Shown here: positions 54,610 through 63,737 of the stretch, piece after piece | Position numbering within the stretch: position 1 is the stretch's first letter | Layout: each line of letters opens with the position of its first letter | Assembly: GCA_934086185.1 (NCBI GenBank) | Contig: CAKOHW010000005.1 | Coordinates: forward strand, 37,254 to 101,253 | Length of the DNA stretch: 64,000 bases | DNA from: an uncultured Bacilli bacterium | Lineage (GTDB): Bacteria > Bacillota_I > Bacilli_A > RF39 > UBA660 | Direction: 5' to 3' | Notes under the pieces: model-generated | Databases searched by the model: none | What the model was told of the DNA's origin: nothing | The model's input: only the letters and a program-made list of their open reading frames with translations | Program-made: the position numbers and the translations under genes

Positions 54610-55380
54610 ATGTTTGAAATTGGTGATTATGTAAGTCGAAATAGTTATAATAATGATACTATATTTAAAATTATGGATATCAAAGAGGATATATATATTT
54701 TAAAGGGTGTTGATATAAGATTATTTGCTGATGCTTATAAAGATGATTTAGTAAAATGTGAATATAACGAAAATGATGACGAGTTTACAGATAATTTAAT
54801 TATTAGAGATAATATGGATAGAAGTGAATATTTTTATCTACCAGGTAAGATATTACATATTGATGGAGATAAAGATTATCTAAATAGATGTTTACAATTT
54901 TATAATAAAGTGAATGTATTTGCACAAGGTGAATATGTAAATGAAAAAGATTTACCGAATGTTGTTTCTAAATTATTAAAGAAATATAATCCTGATATAC
55001 TTGTAATAACCGGACATGATTCAATAAGTAAAAATACAGATATAAATGATATAAATAATTATAAAAATTCAAAAAATTTTATTAAAGCAGTTTTTCAAGC
55101 AAGAAATTATGAAAAAAGTCATGATAAATTAGTTATTATAGCAGGTGCTTGTCAAAGCAATTATGAGGCTTTAATTAAGGCTGGAGCAAATTTTGCTTCA
55201 AGTCCTAAAAGAATTAATATACATGCTTTAGATCCGGCAATTATTGCTATAAATTTAGCGATGACAGAAAAAAATAAAGAAATTGATTTAATAGAACTTT
55301 TAAAAAAAACAAAATATGGTAAAGATGGTATAGGTGGACTTAAATCAAATGGTATGATGTATGTTGGTTATCCTAGATAA
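54610..55380 (+). CDS. yabG: Sporulation-specific protease YabG
   Basis: 256 residues. N-terminal MFEIGDYVSRNSYNNDTIFKI barrel-like segment, then the peptidase U57 domain: GKILHIDGDKDYLNRC, PDILVITGHDSIS with the conserved His, FIKAVFQARNYEKSHDKLVIIAGACQSNYEALIKAGANFASSP with the conserved Cys (about 177-220). YabG trims spore coat proteins for cross-linking. Follows ksgA as in Bacillus. Start behind GGTGATATA. Confidence 0.93.
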   Translation: MFEIGDYVSRNSYNNDTIFKIMDIKEDIYILKGVDIRLFADAYKDDLVKCEYNENDDEFTDNLIIRDNMDRSEYFYLPGKILHIDGDKDYLNRCLQFYNKVNVFAQGEYVNEKDLPNVVSKLLKKYNPDILVITGHDSISKNTDINDINNYKNSKNFIKAVFQARNYEKSHDKLVIIAGACQSNYEALIKAGANFASSPKRINIHALDPAIIAINLAMTEKNKEIDLIELLKKTKYGKDGIGGLKSNGMMYVGYPR

Positions 55381-55454
55381 TACTTGCATTTATTTTAGAT
55401 ATATTATAAAATGTATTTAGAGTTAGATATAACTTGAAAGGAGTGCATGTTAGT

Positions 55455-55712
55455 ATGAAAATAACATCTGTTAATGTAAAAAAAGTTGAAAAAGAAGGCT
55501 CTAGAATGAAAGGTAAAGCATCTATTTTATTAGATGATTCATTTGCTGTTCATGATATTAGAATTATAGAAGGAGATAATGGCTTATTTATAGCAATGCC
55601 AAGTAGAAAAACTGCTACTGGTGAATATAAAGATATTGCACATCCAATTAATTCTGATGCAAGAAAAATGTTTGAAGATGCTATAATTGATGCATATAAT
55701 AAAGCTGAATAA
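55455..55712 (+). CDS. spoVG: Septation and sporulation regulator SpoVG
   Basis: About 85 residues matching SpoVG: MKITSVNVKKVEKEG, ASILLDDSFAVHDIRIIEGDNGLFIAMPSRKTATGEYKDIAHPI (about 23-66). A small RNA- and DNA-binding protein affecting division and sporulation. AAAGGAG lies 11 bases before the ATG at 55455. Confidence 0.96.
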   Translation: MKITSVNVKKVEKEGSRMKGKASILLDDSFAVHDIRIIEGDNGLFIAMPSRKTATGEYKDIAHPINSDARKMFEDAIIDAYNKAE

Positions 55713-55720
55713 TATATTAT

Positions 55721-55744
55721 AACCACTATTTAGTGGTTTTTTTT
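55721..55744 (+). terminator. spoVG intrinsic terminator
   Basis: AACCACTA / TAGTGGTT hairpin followed by T8. Confidence 0.8.
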
Positions 55745-55789
55745 GTTATTAAAATTATTACTATTTAATATATTTAAATAGGTGATAAA

Positions 55790-56077
55790 ATGGAAAATAA
55801 TTTTGATAGTAATGTAATTAGTCATAGTGTTAAAATCTTAGAAAGAAATAATATATTTATTAGTGGTACAAAAAAAGTTCATAATTTTAATGAAAATGAA
55901 TTTTTAATAAGTAGTGTGATGGGGAATATTAATATTAAAGGTAGTAATTTGGAATTAATAAAATTAGATACTAATGATGGTAATATTTGTATTAAAGGTA
56001 AAATAAATAGTGTAACCTATTTAGAAGGTATAGATGGAGAAAAAGAAAACGGATTCTTTAGTAAATTGTTTAAATGA
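55790..56077 (+). CDS. yabP: Sporulation protein YabP
   Basis: 95 residues of beta-rich sequence typical of YabP/YqfC: SHSVKILERNNIFISGTKKVHNFNENEFLISSVMGNINIKGSNLELIKLD. YabP is needed for spore cortex formation with YabQ. Behind GGTGATAAA; its stop overlaps the next gene. Confidence 0.88.
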   Translation: MENNFDSNVISHSVKILERNNIFISGTKKVHNFNENEFLISSVMGNINIKGSNLELIKLDTNDGNICIKGKINSVTYLEGIDGEKENGFFSKLFK

Positions 56078-56298
56078 AAATATTTATTAATATTTTAATA
56101 ACAATATTTTATTGGGGGTTATTTTTTAGTCTTATAAAAAAATTAAAATTAAATGTTTTATTTTCTTCTTTGATGTTGGTTTTATTATTTGTCATTTATA
56201 CTATTATTTACTATTTTCTTTTTCAAGGGTGTTTTAATTTTTATAATTATTTAATAATAATATTTACATTTATTTACATTTTTTTATATAAAGATTAA
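56074..56298 (+). CDS. yabQ: Small membrane protein, likely YabQ
   Basis: 74 residues, three predicted membrane helices (INILITIFYWGLFFSLI, VLFSSLMLVLLFVIYTIIYYFLF, YLIIIFTFIYIFLY). Sequence alone is not diagnostic; the call rests on its ATGA coupling to yabP and on divIC following, the Bacillus order yabP-yabQ-divIC. Shorter than Bacillus YabQ. Confidence 0.65.
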   Translation: MKIFINILITIFYWGLFFSLIKKLKLNVLFSSLMLVLLFVIYTIIYYFLFQGCFNFYNYLIIIFTFIYIFLYKD

Positions 56299-56341
56299 AT
56301 CATATTTTATATTTTGTGGTATTATTATTATGGTGGATGAT

Positions 56342-56644
56342 ATGAAGAAGAGAGTAAATAAAGGTGCTAAACGTAGATTAACTTTATTATTTTTAGTTTT
56401 TGTATTATTAGTTTCTTATGTTACTTATAATACTATTTCATATTGGAAACAAATATATAATAATAGAAAAGAAAAGAAAGAATTAGAAAAAAAATATAAT
56501 AAATTATTGAGTGAAAAAGAAGTTTTAGAAACTGATGTAGTAAAATTACAAGATCCAGATTATGTAGCAAAGTATGCTAGAGAAAAATATTTGTATACTA
56601 AAGATGGAGAGTTAGTTATTAAAATAATTGATGAAAATGAGTAA
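56342..56644 (+). CDS. divIC: Cell division protein DivIC/FtsB family
   Basis: About 100 residues: basic N-terminus, one membrane helix (LTLLFLVFVLLVSYVTYNTI), a coiled coil (KEKKELEKKYNKLLSEKEVLETDVVKL) and DPDYVAKYAREKYLYTKDGE, the typical end. Part of the FtsL-DivIC-DivIB septal complex. Start taken at ATG 56342, since GGTGGATGAT precedes it. Confidence 0.9.
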   Translation: MKKRVNKGAKRRLTLLFLVFVLLVSYVTYNTISYWKQIYNNRKEKKELEKKYNKLLSEKEVLETDVVKLQDPDYVAKYAREKYLYTKDGELVIKIIDENE

Positions 56645-56664
56645 GTGTGCTATATTATTTTCAT

Positions 56665-57017
56665 GGGGTCGTAATGGTTTCGACAGAATAGGACCAATAT
56701 AGTTGCAAGTGGTTGCTATACCTAAATGGCACAGTTTAAATTAACTGACAAAACTTATAATACAAACGCTTTAGCATTTGCCTAATTTGGCAATAAAGCA
56801 CTTTAATTGTTTTTTCTTATAGGAATAATTAGAGTTCATATTATATAAGATATAATAATTATTTTGTTTAGAGTAATTATTGAATTTTTATAAACTATAT
56901 TAATAAATATGATTGTTAGACTCTTTTTTATTAATGAATACTAAGTTCTAACTAAACTTGTAGATATTATATTAGGAAGTATTTTGGACGTGAGTTCAAT
57001 TCTCACCGGCTCCACCA
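56665..57017 (+). ncRNA. ssrA: Transfer-messenger RNA
   Basis: 353 nt. 5' GGGGTCG pairs with 3' CGGCTCC before an encoded CCA; TGGTTTCGACAG and GAGTTCAATTCTC (T arm) are typical. The tag frame opens at GAC 56747 after TTAACT and reads DKTYNTNALAFA then TAA at 56783-56785. The AFA end resembles Mollicutes tags rather than the LAA end usual in Bacillus. Rescues stalled ribosomes with SmpB. Followed by a terminator. Confidence 0.95.
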
Positions 57018-57028
57018 AAAATGTTAAT

Positions 57029-57077
57029 AACTTAATTAATAATTTGTTTTTATAATAAATTATAATTGAGTTTTTTT
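57029..57077 (+). terminator. ssrA terminator
   Basis: Long imperfect stem AACTTAATTA..ATTT / AAATTATAATTGAGTT followed by T7. Confidence 0.65.
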
Positions 57078-57091
57078 ATTAGGAGATAAAA

Positions 57092-58150
57092 ATGAAAAGA
57101 AATACTTATTTAAAAATTAAATTAGATAATATTAGTTATAATATAAATAAATTAATTTCTACTTTTGATAATTATCTATATTATTTTGGAGTAGTTAAAG
57201 CAAATTGTTATGGTTGTGGGGATATTACTTTAATTAAAAATATAATAAATAACGGGTGTAATTATTTAGCAGTTGCTACATTAGATGAGGCATTATATAT
57301 TAGAAAAGAAATAAAAGATATACCTATTTTATGTTTAGGTGTTATACCATCTAATTATATTGAGTTATGTAAAAAAGAAAATATTACTGTTACTATAAAT
57401 TCTTTGAATTATTTAAAAGAAATTATTAAGTACGATATAAAAAATTTAAAAGTTCATATTAAAATTAATACTGGTATGAATAGATTAGGTATAAGTGATA
57501 ATAATGAATTAAAAAAAGTTATTGAGATACTTAAACAAAATAATGTCATTATAGAGGGTGTATATACACATATTTATAATGCTTCTAATAAAACAAGTTA
57601 TAAAAAACAATTAGATTTATTTAAAACATTAATTTATAATAATAATTTAAATAATATTAAAATAATACATATGTCTCAAAGTGAGGCTATGGTTAATTAT
57701 TCAAAGCCTGATTTTGTTAATGGATGCAGACTAGGTATAATTATGTATGGTTTTAATGATAAAATGAATTTAAAGTCTGTGGTTGAACTATGTAGTGAAG
57801 TTATACAAATACATACGTTAAAAAAAGGGGAGACAGTAGGATACAATGCTAAATATACTGCGATGGAAGATAATGAAAAAATAGCAGTTATTCCTATTGG
57901 ATACCGAGATGGTATAATTAGAGCTAATTCTGGTAGATATGTATTTATAAATAATAATAAGTATTATATAGTAGGTAATATATGTATGGATATGCTATTT
58001 GTTAAGGTTGATAGTACGGTTAAAGAACATAACGTTGTATATCTATTAAAAGATAATAATCATATTAAATATGTATCTAATTATTTAAATACTATACCTT
58101 ATGAAATATTAACAAGTATTGGAGATAGAGTATATAGAATTTATGAATAA
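57092..58150 (+). CDS. alr: Alanine racemase
   Basis: Makes D-Ala for the cell wall. 352 residues: TYLKIKLDNISYNINKL, PLP lysine in GVVKANCYGCG (about 32-42), HIKINTGMNRLGI, HMSQSEAM, VGYNAKYTA with the second catalytic Tyr (about 248-256) and GNICMDMLFVKVD. Behind AGGAG. An alr but no glutamate racemase is seen in the window, which fits the murL observation. Confidence 0.95.
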   Translation: MKRNTYLKIKLDNISYNINKLISTFDNYLYYFGVVKANCYGCGDITLIKNIINNGCNYLAVATLDEALYIRKEIKDIPILCLGVIPSNYIELCKKENITVTINSLNYLKEIIKYDIKNLKVHIKINTGMNRLGISDNNELKKVIEILKQNNVIIEGVYTHIYNASNKTSYKKQLDLFKTLIYNNNLNNIKIIHMSQSEAMVNYSKPDFVNGCRLGIIMYGFNDKMNLKSVVELCSEVIQIHTLKKGETVGYNAKYTAMEDNEKIAVIPIGYRDGIIRANSGRYVFINNNKYYIVGNICMDMLFVKVDSTVKEHNVVYLLKDNNHIKYVSNYLNTIPYEILTSIGDRVYRIYE

Positions 58151-58236
58151 AAATCTCATTTAAATATATATTTTTTTCTTGGAATAATTTACTTTATTTA
58201 ATTTATTTGTTAAAATATTTTATAGGAGGGATATGG

Positions 58237-59043
58237 ATGAAAGAAAAGAAGATTAATATTTTAGTGATTGTTGTAGCTGTTTTAGTTTTATTATTTGTTC
58301 CTATAATAAAAGATTACATTAGTAAACAAAAGATAGAAGAAATTAGTTTAGAAACATTTAATACTAAGATTGCTTCAAGTGAATCATTATTGGTATATGT
58401 TGGAGAACCTGATAAGGAAACAACAAAAAGTCTTAGAAAAATGAGAGATATGACTACTAATGATCATTCTTATACTTATAATGTTTATACAATCAAATCA
58501 TCTGATGATACTAAAGAACTATTTGGCGATAAAACAAATACAGTTATGTATATTGATGGTGATGAACAAAAGAAATACACTAAATTTGATGATAGTATTA
58601 TTTCTGAAGATGTTAGAGCGTATTTAGTTGGTGATATAGATAATGATAATAAATCTTATAAAGTTGCAAAAGATTTTGCAAGTTATAAAAAAATAGTTAA
58701 GTCTGATAAAGTAGTTATGTCAGTATTTGGTAGAGAAACTTGTGTTCATTGTCAAAATTTCAAAGTTGTTTATAATGCTTTGGCTAACAAATATAATTTG
58801 GATGTTTATTATTTTGATTCTGATTCTTATGATATGAAAGAATATAGTAAGATAATAAATATGGATTTGACAGTTCCTGCTAAATGTGGTTCTACAGGAA
58901 AAGATTTTGCTTTAAAAGAATTTAGTGGTACACCATTAACAATATTTACTAAAAAAGGTAAAGTAGTTGATTGTATTGGTGGGGAAGTTAAACGTGCTTC
59001 TTTAATAGAAACATTAAAATCAGTTTCAATGATAAGTGAGTGA
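58237..59043 (+). CDS. Membrane-anchored thioredoxin-fold protein
   Basis: About 268 residues: one N-terminal membrane helix (INILVIVVAVLVLLFVPII), then two thioredoxin-like modules. The first (LLVYVGEPDKETTKS) lacks CxxC; the second has FGRETCVHCQNF with a CVHC active-site pair near 170 and a later Cys (PAKCGST), and FSGTPLTIFTKKGKVVD with the cis-Pro. Likely an extracytoplasmic disulfide or reductive enzyme. ATG 58237 chosen behind AGGAGGG. Confidence 0.75.
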   Translation: MKEKKINILVIVVAVLVLLFVPIIKDYISKQKIEEISLETFNTKIASSESLLVYVGEPDKETTKSLRKMRDMTTNDHSYTYNVYTIKSSDDTKELFGDKTNTVMYIDGDEQKKYTKFDDSIISEDVRAYLVGDIDNDNKSYKVAKDFASYKKIVKSDKVVMSVFGRETCVHCQNFKVVYNALANKYNLDVYYFDSDSYDMKEYSKIINMDLTVPAKCGSTGKDFALKEFSGTPLTIFTKKGKVVDCIGGEVKRASLIETLKSVSMISE

Positions 59044-59047
59044 TAGT

Positions 59048-59506
59048 ATGGAAAAAACAGTATTACAATGTGTATTAGAATTTAAAAAGAGATATCCAAA
59101 TACAATTATGTGGAGAGTAAAAAAACATTGCGAAGTAGTTCAAAAACATTTAAATCCTGGAGAAAAGGTAATTTATGCTTTTGCTGCTCAATGTAATGAT
59201 GTTGCATATAATATATTTGATACTGCAGTACTTTGTGTTACAAGTGATAGAATATTAATAGGTCAAGATCAAATATTATATGGTTATACTTTAAATTCAA
59301 TTACTCCGGAAATGTATAATGATTTACAAGTGTTTTCTGGTATATTCTGGGGTAAAATTACTATTGATACTGTAAAAGAAGTAATAACTTTTTCAAACTT
59401 TATGAAAAAGGCATTACCTGAAATTGAAACAGTTATTTCAATGTATATGATGGAAGCTAAAAAATTATATCCAAATAAAGAAAAAGTGGAAAAATATATA
59501 AAATAG
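59048..59506 (+). CDS. PH-like domain protein (YokE/bPH type)
   Basis: About 152 residues. After a helical start comes GEKVIYAFAAQCNDV, TAVLCVTSDRILIGQDQILYGYTLNSI and DTVKEVITFS, the strand pattern of bacterial PH-like domains, closed by a long C-terminal helix. Cytoplasmic; function unknown. Nearly adjacent to the thioredoxin-fold gene. Confidence 0.65.
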   Translation: MEKTVLQCVLEFKKRYPNTIMWRVKKHCEVVQKHLNPGEKVIYAFAAQCNDVAYNIFDTAVLCVTSDRILIGQDQILYGYTLNSITPEMYNDLQVFSGIFWGKITIDTVKEVITFSNFMKKALPEIETVISMYMMEAKKLYPNKEKVEKYIK

Positions 59507-59549
59507 AAACTTTTTCTTTTTTTATAATATATTATAATAGGTGATATTA

Positions 59550-59855
59550 ATGAACAATGATTTATATGATAAATATATTATAAAAAAGGGTGATACTTTA
59601 TATAGTATTAGTAGATTATATAATGTAAATCCAGATTTATTATCCTTAATAAATGGTTTAAATATGAATGATTATATTTATGAAAATCAAGAAATTTTAA
59701 TTCCTAAAAGTGGTTATAGTTATTATTTAACTAAAGAGGGAGATAATTTAAACGATGTATTATCGTTATTTAATATTAATTATGAACAGTTTAATAAAAC
59801 AAATAATAGAATATTATTAGAAGAAGGACAATTATTTGCTTATAAAAGATTATAG
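59550..59855 (+). CDS. Two-LysM protein without signal peptide
   Basis: About 101 residues: LysM 1, YIIKKGDTLYSISRLYNVNPDLLSLINGLN...ILIPKS (about 8-54), and a weaker LysM 2, YLTKEGDNLNDVLSLFNINYEQFNKTN (about 59-86). It binds glycan chains. Lack of a signal suits mother-cell spore coat or cortex proteins (SafA-like); that role is inference. ATG behind AGGTGATATTA. Confidence 0.8.
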   Translation: MNNDLYDKYIIKKGDTLYSISRLYNVNPDLLSLINGLNMNDYIYENQEILIPKSGYSYYLTKEGDNLNDVLSLFNINYEQFNKTNNRILLEEGQLFAYKRL

Positions 59856-59904
59856 AAATATATCTTTTTTTTTGGTATACTTTTAATAGAAAATAGGTGA
59901 TAAA

Positions 59905-61461
59905 ATGATTTTTAAAAAGCCATATGCCTTTTTTATTAAGTATTTTAGAATTATAAACTTAATATTAACCTTATTATATGTATTTTTTATTAATAATTTG
60001 TGGAAGTTACATAATAATATAAATAAAATTTCTAGTGGAAGTAGTGTGGATTATTCTATATTAAAGAAATTTGTTGGTTTTTATGCATATTTATTATTAA
60101 TATTAATTTCAATTATATTAGTAATTATGATTGTTACATTGAAAAGAAAAAATAAACCTCATAGAGATTATTTATATGGTCTTTTATATAATGGTTTTTG
60201 TTTAATATATTTTATAACTGTTTCTAATTTATTTTTAACACTTGAAAGTAATATAGTTGAGGTATCAACATTAAGATTATATAAAGACGTTTCATTTTTA
60301 ATTATTATACCTATTATTTATTTTATTATAAGATTTGTGTTGGTTACTATTGGATTTGATATTAAAAAGTTTAATTTTTCTAAAGATATTACTGAAATTA
60401 AACAAGATGAAAAAGATAATGAAGAAGTAGAATTAGTATTTGATAAAAATACTTATAAATATAAACGTGGATTTAGAAAGTCACTTAGAGAATTAAAATA
60501 CTATTTTTTTGAAAATAAATTTTTAATATTAATAATTGTTGGAATTATATTAGGTGTTACTGTCATTACTACTTTTAGTTTTTCAATATTTGATAAATCT
60601 AATGTTAGAGTTCATGAAACTTTTAAAGCAGGTAATTTTTCTTTTAAAGTTAATAAATTATATGAAACAAAATATGATTTAAATAGTAAAAGAGTTAGAG
60701 AAAATAATAAATTTGTTATTATGGATCTTAGTGTTACTAATTTAGGTGAAAGTAGTATGCTAGATTTTAAAAGAATTAGGTTATTTTATGGCGATTCGTA
60801 TGTTTATCCAAATGATTATTTTAATAAATATTTTTATGATATAGGTACTCCATATAGTAATAGTGTTTTAAAAACTGGTGAAAATTATAATTATATTTTT
60901 ATCTTTGAGGTTTCTGATACTTATAAGTCTAATAATTATGTTTTAAAATTTTTTGATAAAAATATTGTTGATCAAGAGTATAAGTCAAGTTATAAAAAAA
61001 TAAAAGTTAGTTCTAAAAATTTAGATACCAAGAAAAAAGAAACATTGTACGATTTTAATGAAAAGGCAATATTTGATAAGAACAAATATGGTGACTCTAA
61101 TATTGTATTAAAAAGTTATGATATAAAAAGTAATTTTATAGTAGATAATGGAGATATAAAACAAATAATTAGGTCTAAAAATATAAATAGTGTTGTCTTA
61201 TTTGTTGAATATGAACTTAGTTTAGATAGTAAGTATAATATTAGTAAGTATTTTACCAGCTATGATGATTTTATTAAAAGTTTTTGTAGTATAGAATACG
61301 TAGTTAATGATAATGATAAAACATATGATATTACTGAAGTATTAAAAGATAGTTTTGATAATAAGACTTATATGTCAGTACCATATGAAGTATTGAATGC
61401 TACAAGTATTAAATTGAAGTTTAATGTTCGAGATAATGTTCTTGTATATAATTTGAAATAG
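59905..61461 (+). CDS. Multi-pass membrane protein with DUF4352-like outer domain
   Basis: 518 residues. About four N-terminal membrane helices (residues 13-150), a charged cytoplasmic loop, another helix (ILIIVGIILGVTVITTFSFSIF, about 205-226), then an extracytoplasmic part. That part includes NKFVIMDLSVTNLGESSMLDF and GENYNYIFIFEVSDTYKSN, the strand pattern of DUF4352 (telokin-like) domains. No enzymatic motif is seen. Probably an envelope sensor or stress protein, unidentified. Confidence 0.65.
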   Translation: MIFKKPYAFFIKYFRIINLILTLLYVFFINNLWKLHNNINKISSGSSVDYSILKKFVGFYAYLLLILISIILVIMIVTLKRKNKPHRDYLYGLLYNGFCLIYFITVSNLFLTLESNIVEVSTLRLYKDVSFLIIIPIIYFIIRFVLVTIGFDIKKFNFSKDITEIKQDEKDNEEVELVFDKNTYKYKRGFRKSLRELKYYFFENKFLILIIVGIILGVTVITTFSFSIFDKSNVRVHETFKAGNFSFKVNKLYETKYDLNSKRVRENNKFVIMDLSVTNLGESSMLDFKRIRLFYGDSYVYPNDYFNKYFYDIGTPYSNSVLKTGENYNYIFIFEVSDTYKSNNYVLKFFDKNIVDQEYKSSYKKIKVSSKNLDTKKKETLYDFNEKAIFDKNKYGDSNIVLKSYDIKSNFIVDNGDIKQIIRSKNINSVVLFVEYELSLDSKYNISKYFTSYDDFIKSFCSIEYVVNDNDKTYDITEVLKDSFDNKTYMSVPYEVLNATSIKLKFNVRDNVLVYNLK

Positions 61462-61491
61462 AAAATTACGATTTATGTGTCGTAGTTTTTT
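61462..61491 (+). terminator. Intrinsic terminator
   Basis: AAAATTACGA / TCGTAGTTTT hairpin with a T run, 1 base after the preceding stop. Confidence 0.75.
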
Positions 61492-61563
61492 AAAATTTCA
61501 AACTAAATTGATAAAAATGCTGAAAATAATGATACAATTGTATATGAAAGGTAGAGATTATAA

Positions 61564-63399
61564 ATGGCTGAGTTTGTGTCTGTTGATAAAAATAAATATA
61601 AAGTAGTTGGAACACTAACCGAAAAAGATATAAATAGACTTAATTCATTTAAAAATCGAATAACTATTATATTAGACAATACTGTTGGTTTATCAAGTGA
61701 ACTGATTTCTAAAATAGAATCTGATAGAATTATTTTTAGTATTAAAGGTGGATTAGATTACGACACAAAAGAAAAATATAAAGAACAAAAATATGTTGAT
61801 AGAACTTTAGTGTCTCCTAATGGATTAAAAAATATTATTAAATATTTAGAATATAATGAAAGTTTAATCGATCCAAATTGGAATGAATTTGAAAAAGCAA
61901 TGTTTTTATATAATGCTTTAGTTGTGGATATGGAATATGCTGAGGATTATGAAAAAATTCAATCTGATGGCACAATTGAAAGAAGTTTAAATGGAATATT
62001 ATATGGAAAGTTGGTATGTGCTGGTTTTGCTCAAGTATATAAAGAAATGCTAGATAGAGTTGGTATAAAGAATTATTATCAAAATCAAAAAGATGTTCAT
62101 TCGTTTAATGTTATTGAAGTAGATGGAAAAAAATATGGTGTTGATGTTACATGGGATAACAATGATAAAAATAATAACAATGGAAAATGTGGCTTTGGAA
62201 GGTTTGGGCATGATCCAGAGTTTTATTCAAGGCATGGTCATCAATTATATATAGAAGAATATGATTTTGGTTCCGAAGACGAAATGGCTACCAAAAAAGT
62301 TTATGATATAGATGAAGAAATCTATGATTTATCACTATTAAGTGTGGAACAATTAAATGAATATTATAGTCATATTGCTTCAAGAGTTAATAGTAGAAGA
62401 TCATTTAGATATAATCTACAAGATCAACCTTTTGAAATTAAAAATAAATATTTGCCTGTTGATATAGTTGATTTAAGATTAAAACAAGAAGCAACACAAG
62501 AATATCCTATTGTAGTAATCTTAGATTTTTTAAAAAGTAGAAATGCATTACAAGTTGTTCCTCAATTAATAGAAGCTTTTTCTAGTAGAAAAGGATACAT
62601 ATTGGATATTGGTGATAGTGAAGGAAAATATAGATATGGCGTTGATTTATCATCAATTGGTTTAGGAAATTATAAAATCGATAGAGATGGTACTATAATA
62701 TTTGATAATGGCAATGAAAGAAGACATAGTGCTATTAGAGGAACTTTTACTAATTTTTCAAATATGCCTCAAGAGGAATTAAATGCATTATGTAATAATT
62801 TTAATAAGTATTTAAATCATTATCTTAAAAACTATATTTCAAATATTATTAATAATTTAGATACATTATTAGCAAGTTATGAATATAAGCCTGATGAATG
62901 GGATACTGATAGAGCAATAGAAAATAGTAATATATATACAAAATTAGCAATAATAGTTAATAGTAGAGAATACTTAATAAAATCAGGTATGAGTGACCAT
63001 GAAGTTGATAGCATTATTCAAAAAATAGCGATTAAATATAATGAAATACATAAACCTTATGAAAGTACTACTATTCAAAAAGATTATGATTTAGATTTCT
63101 TATCAGCAGTCTTTGATGATTTAAATATGGTATGGCAAACAATTGAATATGATTTGCAAAAGAAAATAACTGAAGAAGAGTTTATTTCATTATATGGTGA
63201 TGCTGATTATATGATTCAATTATTTGAAAAATATATTACTGTTGCTGGAAATAAAAAATTTAAATTTGATGATTATGATATTTCAAAAGATAATTTACAA
63301 CAATTATTAAATAAAGTAATACAAGATTATCAAAAACAAAAAATGGTAAATGAATCATCTGAATTAGAAAAAAACCAAAATTCAGGAGTGCATAGATAA
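61564..63399 (+). CDS. Cytoplasmic transglutaminase-like protein
   Basis: 611 residues, no signal peptide. A transglutaminase core occupies about 115-215: KAMFLYNALVVDMEYAEDYE, Cys in LVCAGFAQVYKEML (about 157), His in DVHSFNVIEVDGKKYGVDVTWDN (about 181) with the Asp nearby, giving the Cys-His-Asp triad. The remaining 380 residues are unrecognised: a strand-rich middle (ILDIGDSEGKYRYGVDLSSIG) and a helical end. Similar domains occur in peptidases and coat cross-linkers. Own promoter region and terminator. Confidence 0.75.
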   Translation: MAEFVSVDKNKYKVVGTLTEKDINRLNSFKNRITIILDNTVGLSSELISKIESDRIIFSIKGGLDYDTKEKYKEQKYVDRTLVSPNGLKNIIKYLEYNESLIDPNWNEFEKAMFLYNALVVDMEYAEDYEKIQSDGTIERSLNGILYGKLVCAGFAQVYKEMLDRVGIKNYYQNQKDVHSFNVIEVDGKKYGVDVTWDNNDKNNNNGKCGFGRFGHDPEFYSRHGHQLYIEEYDFGSEDEMATKKVYDIDEEIYDLSLLSVEQLNEYYSHIASRVNSRRSFRYNLQDQPFEIKNKYLPVDIVDLRLKQEATQEYPIVVILDFLKSRNALQVVPQLIEAFSSRKGYILDIGDSEGKYRYGVDLSSIGLGNYKIDRDGTIIFDNGNERRHSAIRGTFTNFSNMPQEELNALCNNFNKYLNHYLKNYISNIINNLDTLLASYEYKPDEWDTDRAIENSNIYTKLAIIVNSREYLIKSGMSDHEVDSIIQKIAIKYNEIHKPYESTTIQKDYDLDFLSAVFDDLNMVWQTIEYDLQKKITEEEFISLYGDADYMIQLFEKYITVAGNKKFKFDDYDISKDNLQQLLNKVIQDYQKQKMVNESSELEKNQNSGVHR

Positions 63400-63402
63400 A
63401 AG

Positions 63403-63444
63403 ACGATAGTTATTGAATTTGCAATAAAAACTAATCGTTTTTTT
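63403..63444 (+). terminator. Intrinsic terminator after the transglutaminase-like gene
   Basis: ACGATAGTT / AACTAATCGT imperfect stem followed by T7. Confidence 0.65.
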
Positions 63445-63660
63445 GTTTTGGCAAAACTCACAAAACTTGATTTTCACTAGATACTTTGATATAAATTCCA
63501 CATAATGTTTTTCTTCATTCATTATCTTCACTTTCTTTAACTAAAAAAGAATATACAATAGTGTTTAGTAAATGTTAAATATTACTGCTTACTAATTAAA
63601 TTCATATTATAAATTTTAATGTTATCTTTATTTTTAGAAAATGTTTCTTTTATTGCGGTG
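63445..63660. other. Non-coding gap
   Basis: AT-rich stretch with no supported gene. A 46-codon minus-strand ORF is possible but overlaps the terminator and matches nothing recognised. A weak TATAAA box at 63608-63613 could serve the short plus-strand transcript that follows. Confidence 0.5.
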
Positions 63661-63668
63661 GTGGTTGT

Positions 63669-63737
63669 ATGACTTTAACCTTAAACGTGATAGTTAGATA
63701 TGAAAAAACCAACTCATATAATGGTTGGTTATATTAA
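63669..63737 (+). CDS. Possible 22-residue peptide in a short transcript
   Basis: ATG with GGTGGTGG 4 bases upstream and 22 codons starting MTLTLNVIVRYEKTNSYNGW, then TAA. Its 3' half coincides with a minus-strand terminator stem, and a plus-strand terminator follows 3 bases later. Not hydrophobic, so unlike most type I toxins. May be a leader-type peptide or chance. Confidence 0.35.
   Translation: MTLTLNVIVRYEKTNSYNGWLY

Noticed and set aside
57001..57017. A tRNA gene suggested by a T-arm-like sequence and CCA.
   Set aside because: These bases are the 3' end of the tmRNA; no other cloverleaf was found in the window.
63380..63518. A 46-codon minus-strand ORF (begins MNEEKHYVEFISKYL).
   Set aside because: It has only a weak ribosome site, runs through a terminator and into the end of the transglutaminase-like gene, and matches nothing recognised.
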